Shown here piece after piece: positions 9,361 to 21,339 of a stretch of 64,000 nt of DNA (within the stretch, counting starts at the first letter, position 1; the number at the start of each line of letters is the position of its first letter). The notes beneath the pieces are model-generated. The model was not told the origin of the DNA. It searched no databases and worked only from the letters and a program-made list of their open reading frames with translations. The position numbers were made by a program, and so were the translations under genes. Source of the stretch: Portulaca oleracea (lineage: Eukaryota > Streptophyta > Magnoliopsida > Caryophyllales > Portulacaceae); the NCBI GenBank assembly GCA_029582165.1, contig CM055870.1, positions 50,734,513 through 50,798,512 of the forward strand, read 5' to 3'.

Positions 9361-11340
9361 AACAAAGAATTTTAATATTAAAAAGACAATTGTATAATAA
9401 ATATTCTCTCTCCCAATCTTAAAACAAATTGTTTAATACAACTAGAATGAAATATAAATGGTGACACAAATAATAAAGGGAAAGTGCGTACACAATATAT
9501 TACAATAAAAATGTTTGATATTATAAGGCATTCAATGAGAAATTTTTAAAAGTCAAGTAATACTGATCATGGCGGCCTTGACGTCCATTATGTTTAATTG
9601 TCGAACCTGCAATTTAGAGTTATAATTTATAGAGTGATATAATTGTACGAAACAAATTGTTCAAATTGAATTTGAAGTGAGGAGGAGATTTACCATTTGT
9701 ACCGGTATGAGTTACACAAATTCTTCCTCCCACTACGAAATGGACTGTTAATTATGACATAAGTATATGTAGTATATGTAGAAATACGTAAATATTTAAA
9801 TATTTGTTAGGGGTAATGTAGGTTATCTAATGTACTTGGAAATAGGTAAAGATAGTAAAAATGTAAGTAAAATCTTACATGAACATTAATATAGTTAAAA
9901 TATAAATCTCATCAATTACATCACTTTTCAAAATTTTGGGGTAATTGAATAAATATAGGGATTGGAAGGTCATCGCTATCAACATATTTTTAAATAAGGG
10001 TAAGTTTATATAGATGATAATAAATATAGGGATGAAACTATAATAAAAAATATTTTAATATTATAAGGATGAAAGTCGAATAAAACAAATTGGGTTGATA
10101 TTGATTGTGATAGCAGTAAAAATAAGAAAAAGGAAGATGTAGGAAGACTTACTTGGTGATGATAGTTTGAGCCGCAACCCTTATCTGGTGAAAGATGTGA
10201 ACGAATTTGTGATTCTTGGTGTCTCGCTGGTGTTTTATGAATGAGATAATTGGGTCTGTGTTGAAGAAAATGTTGCGATAAATAAATTGACGCATAGAAT
10301 AAACTTAAGCATCCATAATAAATAAATTAACACCTAATCAGAAGACTTAAATCCACCACTCGATAACTCGATTTTTGTAAACTCGATCCACCACACTCAA
10401 TCTATTGTAATGAAGTATGTTATCTTGAGATTTTGCATTATATACTGCGACGGATAGAAAGTATAAATGAGACTTAACGCGCATGGTCGAGACTAAGATC
10501 CTAGCTAGGTAATTAAGTTGGAAGATTTATACTCAATTCTCCTACTATGTTAAATAATGAATTGTGTTTTTGATACAGATGTATGAAAATATAATTCATA
10601 GGAGTTTGCTGATAGTATGTTGTGGATTAATAATTCATAATTAATAATTAAGGAAAACAAAAACTGAAAATGAAATGTACGTATTTCTCAAGCGATGAGG
10701 ATTGAGGGGTTAAATTATTGAAAATGCTAAAGTAAAAAAAAAGGAGGGGTTGAATATCTTCACAGATATTGCAGAGATTATGTACTTTCAATCTTTTTAA
10801 ATTATCGAGAATACTAAATTGTATTCTTCTAATATTTTTCACCATGTAAAACCAATGTATCAAGCAATTTTTTTTTTATGAAAAAATTGTAATATGCAAA
10901 TACATGCTAAAATATATTAATGTGGTATATATTGATAGTACTTTTCAAAAACTAACCTATTTGTATTTGCAGGTTTGCCGAGAATTCAATGGTTGCTTCA
11001 AAAGTTAATAGTTGACAGATTGGAAGAGAATGAAAGATGCTTCGATGTTTATATATTAGATTGTGAGGTAGATTCCTAATCAGATTTGGGTGGGAGGTAA
11101 ATTCCTAATTAGATTTTGGTGCGAGCTAGAGTCCTAATTGGGTTGGGAAATAGATTTCAAATTAGATAAGGTAGACTCTTAATCTGATTAGACTTCTTAT
11201 TTATTATTTTTTTAAATCAATTTTTTTATTATTATTATTTCATGGGCGGGAATATTTTTTACTGTAGATTTAAATTGACGTTTTTTTTTATATTTAATAT
11301 GATTGGCCAATAACCCCTACAATCATTCGGGGTTGAGTAT
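9361..11340. other. No gene recognised; AT-rich, possibly Helitron interior
   Basis: No convincing gene is visible. A short open stretch after a TTTGCAG acceptor-like site at about 10974-11079 reads GLPRIQWLLQKLIVDRLEEN, but I do not recognise it and it has no flanking exons. Near 11080-11190 an imperfect repeat of AGATTCCTAATCAGATT occurs three or four times. Confidence 0.4.
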
Positions 11341-12265
11341 TTCAAATTTTGAATATATTACTTTTATATTATTATAGATTATAAATGTATGTTTCATTAC
11401 ATTGAGAGACATTATAACTTATAACTTATATAAAAATAATTATTTATTTATATTTTTTCATAAATATAAAATTATACATTATAAAATGTGTATTAAGTGG
11501 TATCATTTATATTTGTTGATCTAGCTAATAAGTGCACAAACATATATATAATTACTAGAGAACATATTATTAAAAGTTACAAAAATGTAAATTATCTGCA
11601 ATTCAAGATCGTTATTAACCATCTTGATTTAGGGTTTTTTGCATTTTGGACCCTGAAGTATAGGGGTATTTATATATTTTCTGGACACTTGAGTTTCATT
11701 GTTTATATTTGGGACCCTAAAGTTTATGGTTGAATAAAAAAGGACCTTAAAGTTTGTAGTTTGAAAAAAAGGCTCGTGTACTGTTTTTCTTTTTCTTCCC
11801 ATGATTGAATTTATCTCCCGGTTAACGCCAAACTTCAGGACTAAGGTTAAAACTAATATTGAAATTGTAATACACCACTCTTATTCATGCCGAAACTAAT
11901 TAGACTCTGTTGTAATACACATCTCTCATTCATGACGGAACCAGTTAGACCCTTGATAATTCAAGGTCTAATTAGTTCTGACATGAATAAGAGAGGTGTA
12001 TTATAGCTTCAATATCAGTTTTAACCTTAATCCTGAAGTTTAGCGTTAATCGGGAGATAAATTCAATCATAGAAAGAAAAAGAAAAACAATACACGAGCT
12101 TTTTTTTTTCAAACTACAAATTTTAAGGTCCATTTTTGTTCAACCATAAACTTTAGGGTCCCAAATATAAACAATAAAAATCAAAGGTCCATAAAATAAA
12201 TAATCTTATACTTCAAGGTCCAAAATGTAAAAACCCTCTTGATTTAAAGCGCATACCATTGTCCC
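11340..12265. mobile_element. Palindrome-ended MITE (copy 2 of 4), interrupted
   Basis: The AT-rich core (TAAATAATTATT, TAAAATTATACATTATAAAATG) and the right palindrome arm TTATTAACCATCTTGA match the 2579-2966 family. The foldback element at 11632-12237 sits inside its right end. The left end is poorly defined. Confidence 0.45.
11632..12237. mobile_element. Foldback (Mutator-like) MITE with 9-bp TSD
   Basis: Almost the entire 606 bp is one inverted repeat. The left starts GGGTTTTTTGCATTTTGGACC, the right ends GGTCCAAAATGTAAAAACCCT, and the arms of about 290 bp meet around TTGATAATTCAA near 11960. The target duplication CTTGATTTA is perfect at 11623-11631 and 12238-12246, the 9-bp length typical of Mutator-like elements. 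Near the centre, a block containing TAATACAC...ATTCATG occurs twice on the left arm and once inverted on the right. It is non-coding. Confidence 0.85.
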
Positions 12266-12949
12266 CTTTCATTATTCTAATAAGAAAAAAATATTAAACA
12301 TCAAGATAAATTCTCATCTTCAAAAACTGACAGTGAATACAATGCCAATTGGTTCTAAACTTGTAGCAATCTGCTCAACACTAACCACGATTTTTGACTT
12401 AATTGTCTTTCCCGAACTTTGGAGAGCTATCGCATAACTACCTCATAGAGTAAATATCTGTTTGCTTCAATATATTATATTTGACAGAAAAAATTTCCTG
12501 ATGTAACCATCTATATCTATAACAGGTCCACCAAAACTCACACAAAGACAGGAAGATCACAATCACACCAAAAATCAACACAACACTCCAGCGATAAAGA
12601 GAAACATTATTGAATTGAAAGATAAAACTACTATTAAATACCCAATGAATGAAAAATACATAGATTGACAGGTGGGGTTTACTACTATTAAATAATTAAA
12701 TATGCCAACTATTAAATAATTAAATATGGCGGATGGCAATCCCTTCTCAATAAAGTAGAAAGAGACTATTAGAATTCCTTTTTTTTTGGTGAGAAAGGAG
12801 GGAGGAATGAAGTTTTTTTTTTTTTTTTTTTTTAAATAGAAAACAGGATGGAAAATTTGTTGAGTAATGGAGTATTATTATATTTGTTTAATTTGTTGAG
12901 TAATGGAGTATTATTATATTTGATTTTTACAGGAGTTAACAAAAATGAT

Positions 12950-13912
12950 TTGTTGCAAGATGGTTGTTATCCATTATGTATTTCATTTAAATCACTTATT
13001 GTTAGGATCAGATTCAGATCTATTGCTAGTAGCTAGAGGTGTAAAATAGAGCAATATATGCAGCGGAAGGAAATTTAGGATGATTATGGAAATCGAGGAT
13101 AATAATAGAGAGACAAGAAAAAAGATATATGGGTGATACAGTATTTTTACGTGGAAACCTAAATCGGGAAAAAATCACGGGCGACAACAAATATCCACTA
13201 GTAAAATGGAGATATTACAAGAGGTGAAGTTTCATATCTCATACTCTCTCGAATCTAGAGATGAGTAGGGTAAAGATGTGGAAAGAAAATCGTACCTCCC
13301 TCATGGTGAGAATTGAAGGCACTCACATCTGCCATGTCGGCCACATATCACAAGGTGAATAAAGACCTCTATTTATACGGGTAAACCTCCTATCGATCTG
13401 GTTTGACTTCCACTCCAAATACAATTGGGTTCTAACTAGAATGCTATTACACTTAGGAAACTAACCTAAATATAATTAAGAGGTAAAATAGTTTCCTAAT
13501 AGCAACCAATAACTTGGAGTTTAAACAGGATTAGGAACTTGCCAAATAATGAGTCAAGAGAATTTGGGTCATTAACCCAACACTTATAAATTAGATTTAA
13601 GTATATTTAAATCATTATAAAGTTATGTTTCATTATATATTTTGAGGGTTATTACAACTTACAAACAATATAAAATAATTATTTATTAGTAATTTTTTCA
13701 TAGATATAATACTACGCATAAAATATGCAATTTCTAATATGATTAATAAAATTAGGGTATTATTTATATTTTTTGACCTTGTTAATAAGTATTATACTCT
13801 TATAGTTGACAAATATATATAACTATTAGAGAAAATATTATTAAAAGCTATAAAAATGTGAAATATGGACAATACAAAATGATTATTAACCATCTTGAAG
13901 CAAGATATGTAT
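12950..13912. mobile_element. Palindrome-ended MITE (copy 3 of 4), split by a solo LTR
   Basis: The left arm (GCAAGATGGTTGTTATCCATTA) and right arm (ATTATTAACCATCTTGAAGCAAG) belong to the 2579-2966 family. The core resumes at 13583 after the solo LTR. A poly(T) tract of over 20 bases lies at about 12812-12832, just outside. Confidence 0.55.
13000..13582 (-). mobile_element. Solo LTR, 583 bp, TSD CTTAT
   Basis: It begins TGTTAGGATC and ends TTAACCCAACA, so it has TG...CA ends with short terminal inversion. It is flanked by a perfect 5-bp duplication CTTAT (12995-12999 and 13583-13587). A TATA-like CCGTATAAATAGAGG on - at about 13370 indicates minus-strand orientation. There is no internal domain, so recombination between LTRs removed the body. 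It is probably Ty1/copia by its TGTTGGG/CCCAACA ends (inference). Confidence 0.8.
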
Positions 13913-13928
13913 TATGGTCCATATTATT

Positions 13929-14216
13929 TAGCGCCGGCAAAATTTCTTCCGACCCGAATTACCTGAATTGTCCGACCCGGGAAAAACCGGGTCTGGATAT
14001 AGATTTTTCGTCTGAATTTTTATATTGACCGAATTGACCGAATATTCGGACATAAAATATCTCTTTTTTCTATTGTCCGAACCCGATTTTTGCTTCGTCC
14101 GAATTGTCCGACCCGAAATAAAACCGGGCCCGGACATGAATTTCTCGTCCGAATTTTGACATTGTTCGAATTTGTCCGACCCGAATTTACCCGAACCCGA
14201 TTTTTTGCCAGCGCTA
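13929..14216. mobile_element. hAT MITE, 288 bp, TSD ATATTATT
   Basis: The ends TAGCGCCGGCAAAA and the inverse TTTTTTGCCAGCGCTA form the TIRs. A perfect 8-bp duplication ATATTATT lies at 13921-13928 and 14217-14224, diagnostic of hAT transposition. The interior is built of repeated GACCCGAA, GTCCGAA and CCGAATT motifs in both directions. The open frames across it are shadows of this repeat. Confidence 0.85.
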
Positions 14217-14255
14217 ATATTATTAACAAAAATTCAATGTTGTCATGTATAATCA

Positions 14256-14440
14256 TGGCCCTGTTCTTTGGGTAAGCTATTTTCAAGTTAGGATAGTTAG
14301 GTTAGGATAAGTTAGGATGCTTTTTTAGAGTGGATGGTTTTTTTTAGAGAATTATGTTAGGTTGGGATAAATTTGAATAAGTTATGATAAGTTAGGATAA
14401 TTTTTATGGAAAGGTTAATTTTAAGATTTGGAATTATAAG
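14256..14440. mobile_element. Truncated MITE of the CCCTGTTCTTT family
   Basis: The left end GGCCCTGTTCTTTGGGTAAG and the recurring TAGGATAAGTTAGGAT core match the element at 32999-33167. No right end is visible. Confidence 0.4.
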
Positions 14441-16146
14441 ATATTCTAAACAATGTATTTTAATATTCAACCTGGCCAGTGTCAATTAGACCTCCCGATC
14501 GGTCTAGGTATGCGTATATTATAGGCTTAGCTCGATGATCGCAAGTAGGAAATCATCTTGATAATAATAATCTAGCAAGCAAGTTTTAGTGTTATTGTTA
14601 TTTTATCTCTTAGTTATTTGCAAAATGAATTGAAACGCATGAAATAAAATAAATTGCGTAAAGTTATTTAACTGTATAGGAATATGTGTACCGAGTTTCT
14701 ACTCATTTGCAAACTTTGTTTTATGTTTTGTTTTAGATGGTGTCTCTAAGACTAAGGCTACGAAGGCAAACTCTAACAAACAGTCCAGTTAAGCAAAGAA
14801 GGTAAAGCTCTTGGGTTGGTTAAAGTAATAAAACACTTTTGTTATGGTTCACTTCCTCTTTGGTTGGAGTTAAATTTTGAAGTATTATGGTGATGATAAT
14901 GAAACTCCTTGGGTTTATCTCTATGTTTCACTATGATGAATGTAAATTTTGAATCAGGATTGTAAGAATGTTAGCTTAAGGTCCAAGTGTGATGTGTGCA
15001 TGGTTGGTTTGGAGTATGTGATACTCCGACTCCTTTTGGAAAAATGCTAAGTCTAACTGTTGTGTTTAAAGTATCTCTTGGTGTTGTTTTGTGATTACTC
15101 GTAGCCTAGTCCTTTCTGGATGGCAGTAACGCTCTTAGGTGGTTTAATCCGTTGCGCTGAATACTGGGTTAAGTGATGTTTAATCTTAATCGTAAATTGT
15201 CAACCTAGGGGTATTACAGTGTATAAGGATGGATGGATCAAGACATGATGCACCATTTAAGCCCCTATATCCCTTCAAAAGTCGTATGACTTTTGACTTT
15301 GCATGGGTCAAAGGAGCCAAGGCATGCATCAGTGGATCTTAACTGGGAGTTGGCGCGGAGTGATGACATAGCAGTCAGGAAGGCTAGACGGTTTGAGGCC
15401 TCCTCACATAGATTAGTGACGTGGCAAAGCACGCAGACAGTCTATGGCTGAGCAAGGCTAGGCGGCTTTTGAGAGCTCTTATGGCTTTTGTTGCACTTAG
15501 GCTCGACTTTGTAAAACTTGAGCAAGGCCGGACAACTTTTGAATCTTCCATGGCTTCTTTTGGTCCTTGGCCAGGGATTATAGGTCGTTGGGCCTTGCCT
15601 GGAAACTAGGCAAGGGCGTTTGGTCTTGCTTTGAGGTTAGTTCAAGTTCAAACGACCATGACTCTTTCATCCGGACTCTGTTCAAGGCGATTCAAAAGGC
15701 ATTGGAAAGCTTATAATGTGTACTTTACCCTCATAAAAATAAATAAGGTCAATGAGACTTGTCGAAAAAATGAGATTCAAAAGGGTGAGCACATGTATGT
15801 GGAAAAGGTGGAAAATGAAGGCTTTTGTAGGGGGTTGATGAGGTGACTAAAAAGTGAGTAAGGCCAGATGACTTTCTTAATTATCTATTCCTTTTTGCTA
15901 TTCTTTTAGGTCTTGTCACTTCTGGGCCCAACTACCTGGATTTGAAGCAAGGCCAAGTGGCTTTTGATTGAGGAAAGCCCATTGGCTTTTGATGGAGAAA
16001 AGACTAGTAGCTTTTGATTGAGGAATACCTAGTGGCTTTTGATAGAGGTAAGTCCAATGACTTTGCTTTCGTTCTAGCCTCTTTTCTTGTTGCTCCCGGT
16101 TTTCTTTTTGTGCACTTTTCCTGGTACAAAACCAGGTATCTATAAC
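14441..16146. other. No gene recognised; probable decayed retroelement DNA
   Basis: I see no recognisable protein. The stretch 15180-16060 is full of degenerate repeats around GCAAGGC and GGCTTTTGA. Four copies of a unit of about 30 bp containing GTGGCTTTTGATTGAGG lie at 15950-16050. A small hairpin (CCTGG-TACAAAA-CCAGG) lies at about 16119. The organisation resembles the interior of non-autonomous LTR elements, but ends were not found. Confidence 0.4.
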
Positions 16147-18066
16147 TATGCATACAACAAGAAGGATCCTTGACTACATTCACTCAAATTTGTGGGGACC
16201 TACTAGCGTGTCATCGTTGGGGGGCATGCACTATATGTTGACATTCATGGGTGATTTCTCAAAGAAGACCTGGCTTTACTTCCTGCGACATAAGACTGAG
16301 ACATTCTCATACTTCAAGAAGTTCAAAGCATTGGTGGAGAACCAAATAGGTAGAAGGATAAAGAAGCTCAACACAAATAATGGGTTGGAGTTTATTGATT
16401 CTGAGTTTATTAAGTTCTACAAAGAGCATGAGATTTCTAAGCATCGAACACTGGTGGGTAAATCTCAGCAAAATGGTATAGTTGAGAGGATCAATAGGAC
16501 ACTCCTAGAGAAAGCAAACTGCATGTTCTCTAATGTAGGGTTTTGGAAAAACAAATCGTTCTGGGCAGAGGCCATTGCTACTGCATGTTATTTGCTGAAC
16601 ATATCACCTCATGCCTCTATCGAGTTCCAAATCCCAAAGGAAGTATAGACAAGTAATCCAGTTAACTATTCTAATTTGAGAATTTTCGGATGTCCTGTGT
16701 ATGCCCATGTGAATGAGGGGAAGTTGTCCCCTGGGGCGTTAAATGCATGTTTCTAGGTTATAGGTCTGAGTCTAAGGGATACAAAATGTGGTGTCCTAAC
16801 TTGAAGAAAGTCATACAGTCTAGGGATGTAACTTGTAATGAAACTGCTATGTTATCTAGAGCGTAATCTACTGCTACTTCTAGTGGTGCGGGTAATCAGA
16901 ACGATAATAAAAGGAGAGTTGAGTTTGAGGTGGAGCTGGTTGAGGCACAAAGTGAAGCTACTGAAACCTACAATCAGGAGTAGGTTGCTGATATTTATCA
17001 TGAGGCCGCTCAGGTTGATGAGCCTGAGCCTGAGACTGATGTTCCTTAAGTGGAGGAAGAGCATAACATAACAAGAGATCATCCTAGGAAGGAGATCAGG
17101 AGATCGACTCGATATGCTGAGGAAGATAATGCTATGATTGCATATGCATTGAGTGTTGCAAAGGAGAATCTTGAAGGTAAAACCTTCTACCTATCGGGAG
17201 TCTATCTCTTGTTCAAATGCCTCAAACAGGGTATGAGCTATGCAAGAAGAGATGGAGACTCTACAAAGCTATGTGAGCTGCTTAAGGAGCGACGAACCCT
17301 TACTACAAAATGGCTGGACAAGAGGAATGAAGATATCCCTGGTGTTGAGAGTGCAAGGTGAAAAGCCATATTAGTGGTTAGAGGTTGCAACCAGAGAGAA
17401 TGAATTAACTATAATGAGGTTTTCTCGCCAGTTGTGAGGTATACGTCAATTCGCACCTTGCCTGCCTATGCTGCTATATTGGACTTGCAGTTGGAGCAAC
17501 TTGACGTGAAGACAACATTCCTTCATGGTGAATTGGAGGAAGAGATCTACATGAGGCAACCAGAGGGTTTTGCTGTTCCTGGTGAGGAGGAACATGTGTG
17601 TAGGTTGAGGAAGACCTTGTATGGACTTAAGCAGACACCCAGCAGTGATATAAAATGTTTGACACCTTTATGATTGGGCAAGGGTACACAAAGAGTCATT
17701 ATGACAACTATGTGTACTTCACGCAATTAGACAATGGGTTTCATTTATTCACTGTTGTACGCTGATGACATATTGATTGCCTCCAGGGACATGTCACCAA
17801 AATTGAAATCTTAACCCAGCCAGGAGTTTGAGATGAAAGACAGCGGGGTAACAAAGAAGATATTGGGTATAGAGATCCATAAAGATAGAAAAGTCGGGAA
17901 GTTGTTCCCGTCTCAGAAGAGGTATCTGAAAAAAATGTTGTACGGGTTCAACATGAGAAAATATGAGGCAGTTTCAACTCCTTTAGTTGCTCATTTCAAG
18001 TTGTCTAGTGAGTGTTGTCCTAAAATGGAATTGAAAATGAGAAAGATATCTAATGTTCCTTATACT

Positions 18067-19160
18067 TAAGGGTGTGCATATTCCGGTCCGGACCGAAAAA
18101 ACCTATCACTCAGACCGGCCCGGACATGGCCCGGACCAACCAGGTTATGTTCGGTTTGGTCTTCGGTCCATAATATTTATAATTTTGGGTTTTCGGGTTG
18201 GTCCCGATCTAAACCCTTAAAAATCCGGTTAACCCGGTTTATACTTTTCTACATACACGTAATTTGATTAAAATCAAATCCAGTAGATATTTTGTCCATA
18301 AGTATAATTATTTTTTATATTTTTCAAATTATACACTCATTGTACATAACCGTAATTATTATTGCCTAATTACCTTTGAATCAACTCATAAGTTCCTTTC
18401 AAAAACACAAATTTCCTAATTATGAGCGACTACTATCTATTAGTAAACCTAAACACCCGTGATATTATCACTATTAGTTTTCCAAATTTCAACTTATGAA
18501 TATGACATTCCTAATCATGGTGGCTAATTAGAAAAGGCATTAGCAAGTCCCATAAGTTGTGTTAGGATTCACCCATGAGTAAAATGTCCCACATCGGAAA
18601 GGTAAAAGGAGAGGACATGGTATATAAGTCAAGTGGACTACTCCTTTTAACACCAATTGGTTTTAAGATGGAACCTCACTTAACTTGTGTACTATGGTCT
18701 ATGGGCCTTGGTTGAAGTGGGCTTCCGCCTTGGATCTCCCCAACAATCGAAATTAATCTTCAACACAAATTTCCTAATCGAAGACAACCGCTACCAGATT
18801 TTTTTTATTTAAAATAGTTTCTTACTATTAATTTGTTACTAATGCATTATGCAAATCTAGTAGTAAACTAAATATGTGAACCAATACAACGGAGTATAAT
18901 TAAACACTAATTTCTTAATCAAGTTGGCAGCTACTAGCTAATTAAGAATTCAACTATTGTAATTAGAAGTTATTTTGACACATAAAGAAAATGGTCCAAT
19001 CGATATGGGTCTGGTCGGGCCATCCATTCTCTCGGCGCGGTTTGATCCGTGTTTTAGGTGAAAGTGGTCTGACCTTAGTCTATTATTTAGTGAAAATTCG
19101 GTCTCCAGGTCGAGCTAATTCGGTCCGGTTTGGGTTTGGACCGGTGCATACCCCTCCCTA
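18067..19160. mobile_element. Non-autonomous hAT element inside the copia pol
   Basis: The left end TAAGGGTGTGCATATTCCGG and right end CCGGTGCATACCCCTCCCTA are imperfect inverted repeats of the hAT GGGTGTGCA type. Flanks CTTATACT (18059-18066) and CCTATGCT (19161-19168) match at 6 of 8 positions, fitting an 8-bp duplication of the copia codons for Pro-Tyr-Ala. Copia similarity resumes exactly after it. There is no transposase. It carries a 186-bp LTR-like insert at 18560-18745. Confidence 0.75.
18560..18745 (+). mobile_element. Small LTR / TRIM-like solo LTR with snRNA-type promoter motifs
   Basis: The block starts TGTTAGGATTC and ends CTCCCCAACA, giving TG...CA ends. It contains GTCCCACATCG (18586-18596), identical to the plant snRNA upstream sequence element consensus RTCCCACATCG, and a TATATAAG box at 18621-18628, 24 bp away. 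No 5-bp target duplication was found, so the ends are by motif only. Confidence 0.5.
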
Positions 19161-20035
19161 CCTATGCTAGTGCAATTGATAATTTGATTTATGCTATGGT
19201 GTGCACAAGACCTGAACTGTCCCATGCAGTCAGTGTGGTGAGTAGACATATGTTGAATCCAGGGAAGAAGCATAGAGAAGGAGTAAAGTGGACCCTTTGG
19301 TATGTGAAGGACACTTTGGAGAAGGGCATCTTGTATGATAGAGGCAGTGTTGCAACGTTTGATGTTGCAAGTTATGTGTATGTTGATTATGGTGGAGATA
19401 AATTTCTAGGCATGTGTTCACTATGTGTACTAGAGTAGTGTGTTGGAAGACCTCACTCTAGTTTATGGCAATCATTCTATTATTGAGGCTGAGTACATTG
19501 CTGCTACAGAAGGGGTGAAAGAGGTTATTTGGTTAAGAGGTTTGGTCATAGAGTTTGGTGTACCACAGGGTGAGACCGTGGTTTATTCAAATAGTCAGAG
19601 TACTATTCATCTTACCAAGAATGATGCTTACCATTCGAGGACCAAGCACATCAGTGTCAGGTATCACTTAATCAGGGATACAATTGCTGTAGATGAGATT
19701 ATTGTGGAGAAGGTGCATACTTCTGAGAACCCTGCAGATATGTTAACCAAGCCTCTATCTATAGCTAAGTTCGAGCATTGTTTGGACTTCGTTGGTGTTT
19801 TGAGTATGTGAGCGCCCTTCAGGGCACGTCCTACGAATGGGTGTGTTGATGGCGTTAGTCGAGGTGGTTATAGAACCAATAAGTTGGATCATGGTCCAAG
19901 AGAAGATGGTTGAGCTTATGACCCATTGGATCCTCCTAGAGGTCCATCGGCAAGGAGAAACGAGGAGGCCCAGGCAACGACCTAAGAGCCGCCATCCATG
20001 CACAAGACAAACAAAGGAGAAAGGAGTGACAGAGG

Positions 20036-20988
20036 TGTAAACACAAATTTCGGATCTAAAATAAATAGAGACAAGAAATCAGTGCACAAATATAATTGTA
20101 TTAATTTCAAAGAATTTTGTGTACAATCTCTGTATTAAATACAATAAAGTAGTCCTCTGATTCGATCTCCTGAAATGTGGGTGAGCCGAGGGCGTAGACG
20201 TTTGATCTCGATCTCAAATGTAGGTCTAGCTGAAGAACTCTTGTAGCAGTTCTTGAGCTGAAGGTCTTGAATGTTGATCCTTGCTTGATAGCTGAAGGTC
20301 TTGAGCAGTAGTTCTTCAGGTTCTTGGATGCGAGGGCTTGAGTGCTTGATCTCGATCGATGAACCAAATGAAGAAGATGACTGCAATCTTTGATGTGAAG
20401 AACAATGCTGTTGAACTAGCAGACGTTGGTCCTTGGCGCTTGGTATCTGGAGGTCGCTTGTAGTTCAATCTTCTGAAGGCTTTGCAGGTCTTGGTGAAGA
20501 ACTCTGAAGCAGTTCTTGATCTTGATGCGGTAGAAGCTTGGAGACTCGATCTTGAGTTTTTGCAGACTTCGATCCTTGGCGCTTGGTAGCTGGAAACTGC
20601 TGGCAGTTTGATCTTTTGAAGCCTCTGGAGTGCAGAATGTCGAATGCCGTCGGGTGTAGACTGTAGTGTGTGTTGAAAATGAGGGAGAAAACCCCTATTT
20701 ATAGGTTTTGAAGGCCTAGGGTTGCCTAGGGTTTGAGACGGGCTTTGGGCTTGGGCCCAAATCAATTAATCATCCCTTTATTTAAAATAAGGAAATAATT
20801 ACTATTTTCTGCATCATAATTGACACGTGTCGCGACGTTATTGGCCAAGATTTATTTCCATTTAAAATTCAATTAAATGGACCGCCGTAATTAATTTTTT
20901 ACACGTGGCGGATAATAATTGGCCGAACAAATTTAATTTATTTCCACGTGTCATCTTCTGATTTGTCGACAAATTTTTGCCTCATACA
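20036..20988 (-). repeat. 3' LTR (minus sense) of the non-autonomous element
   Basis: TG...CA ends (TGTAAACACAAAT...GCCTCATACA on +). Read on -, three CACGTG cores (20945, 20902, 20823) lie upstream of a CTATAAATAGG box at about 20695-20706. An open frame of 149 codons (20316-20765) is present in both LTRs, only because the LTRs are near-identical. Confidence 0.85.
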
Positions 20989-21339
20989 GATGCCCCCTTC
21001 GTGAGTCGGTCGCGAACATGAATTTTGAGTGTTTGAAGCGGGTGAGTCTCGAATATAATTTGTATTTAGTGGGCATACTATTGTGCCTAAATTTCAGCTG
21101 GGCCAAATGGAGTGCGCCGCTGATTTAAAGGACGAGGATGTCATCTTGAAGCAGAATTCAACCAACACGACTAAGATGCCCCCACATTGCATGCTTGAAT
21201 GAAGTTGTCAACCAGCCTGAGTATCCTGTTGATGGTGCTTACTTGAAGCAAACCACTAACATGAAGATCTTGGCAAGTCAGAGTGCGGCTTGAAAGCCGA
21301 AAATTTTGATGATTTGGAAGTCGAACTTTTTTTTTTTGT

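Larger units (their letters stand above)
16147..19811 (+). pseudogene. Ty1/copia pol remnant: integrase, RT, RNase H (interrupted)
   Basis: Domains in order. Integrase core at 16148-16648: the usual first Asp in the HSDLWGP motif is Asn, the second in TDNG is also Asn, and the ERxNRTL Glu block is kept. A linker with FGCPVYAH follows at about 16680. RT runs from 17400 to 18058 and includes LDVKTTFLHGELEEEIYM and an intact YADD motif at about 17758. RNase H with the copia C-terminal tail (NPADMLTKPL) lies at 19161-19811. Stops and frameshifts occur at about 16648, 16860, 17040, 17400, 17670, 17813 and 19438. A hAT element interrupts the RT-RNase H join at 18067-19160. Gag and protease are missing, so the copy is 5'-truncated. 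Confidence 0.85.

Noticed and set aside
10974..11079. Possible lone exon (GLPRIQWLLQKLIVDRL)
   Set aside because: No family recognised, no partner exons and no support beyond an acceptor-like TTTGCAG.
13928..14286. Overlapping ORFs on both strands
   Set aside because: They are shadows of the GACCCGAA-type repeats inside the hAT MITE.
20316..20765. 149-codon minus-strand ORF, present again at 23614-24063
   Set aside because: It lies inside the LTRs, and the two copies agree only because the LTRs are near-identical. No domain is visible.
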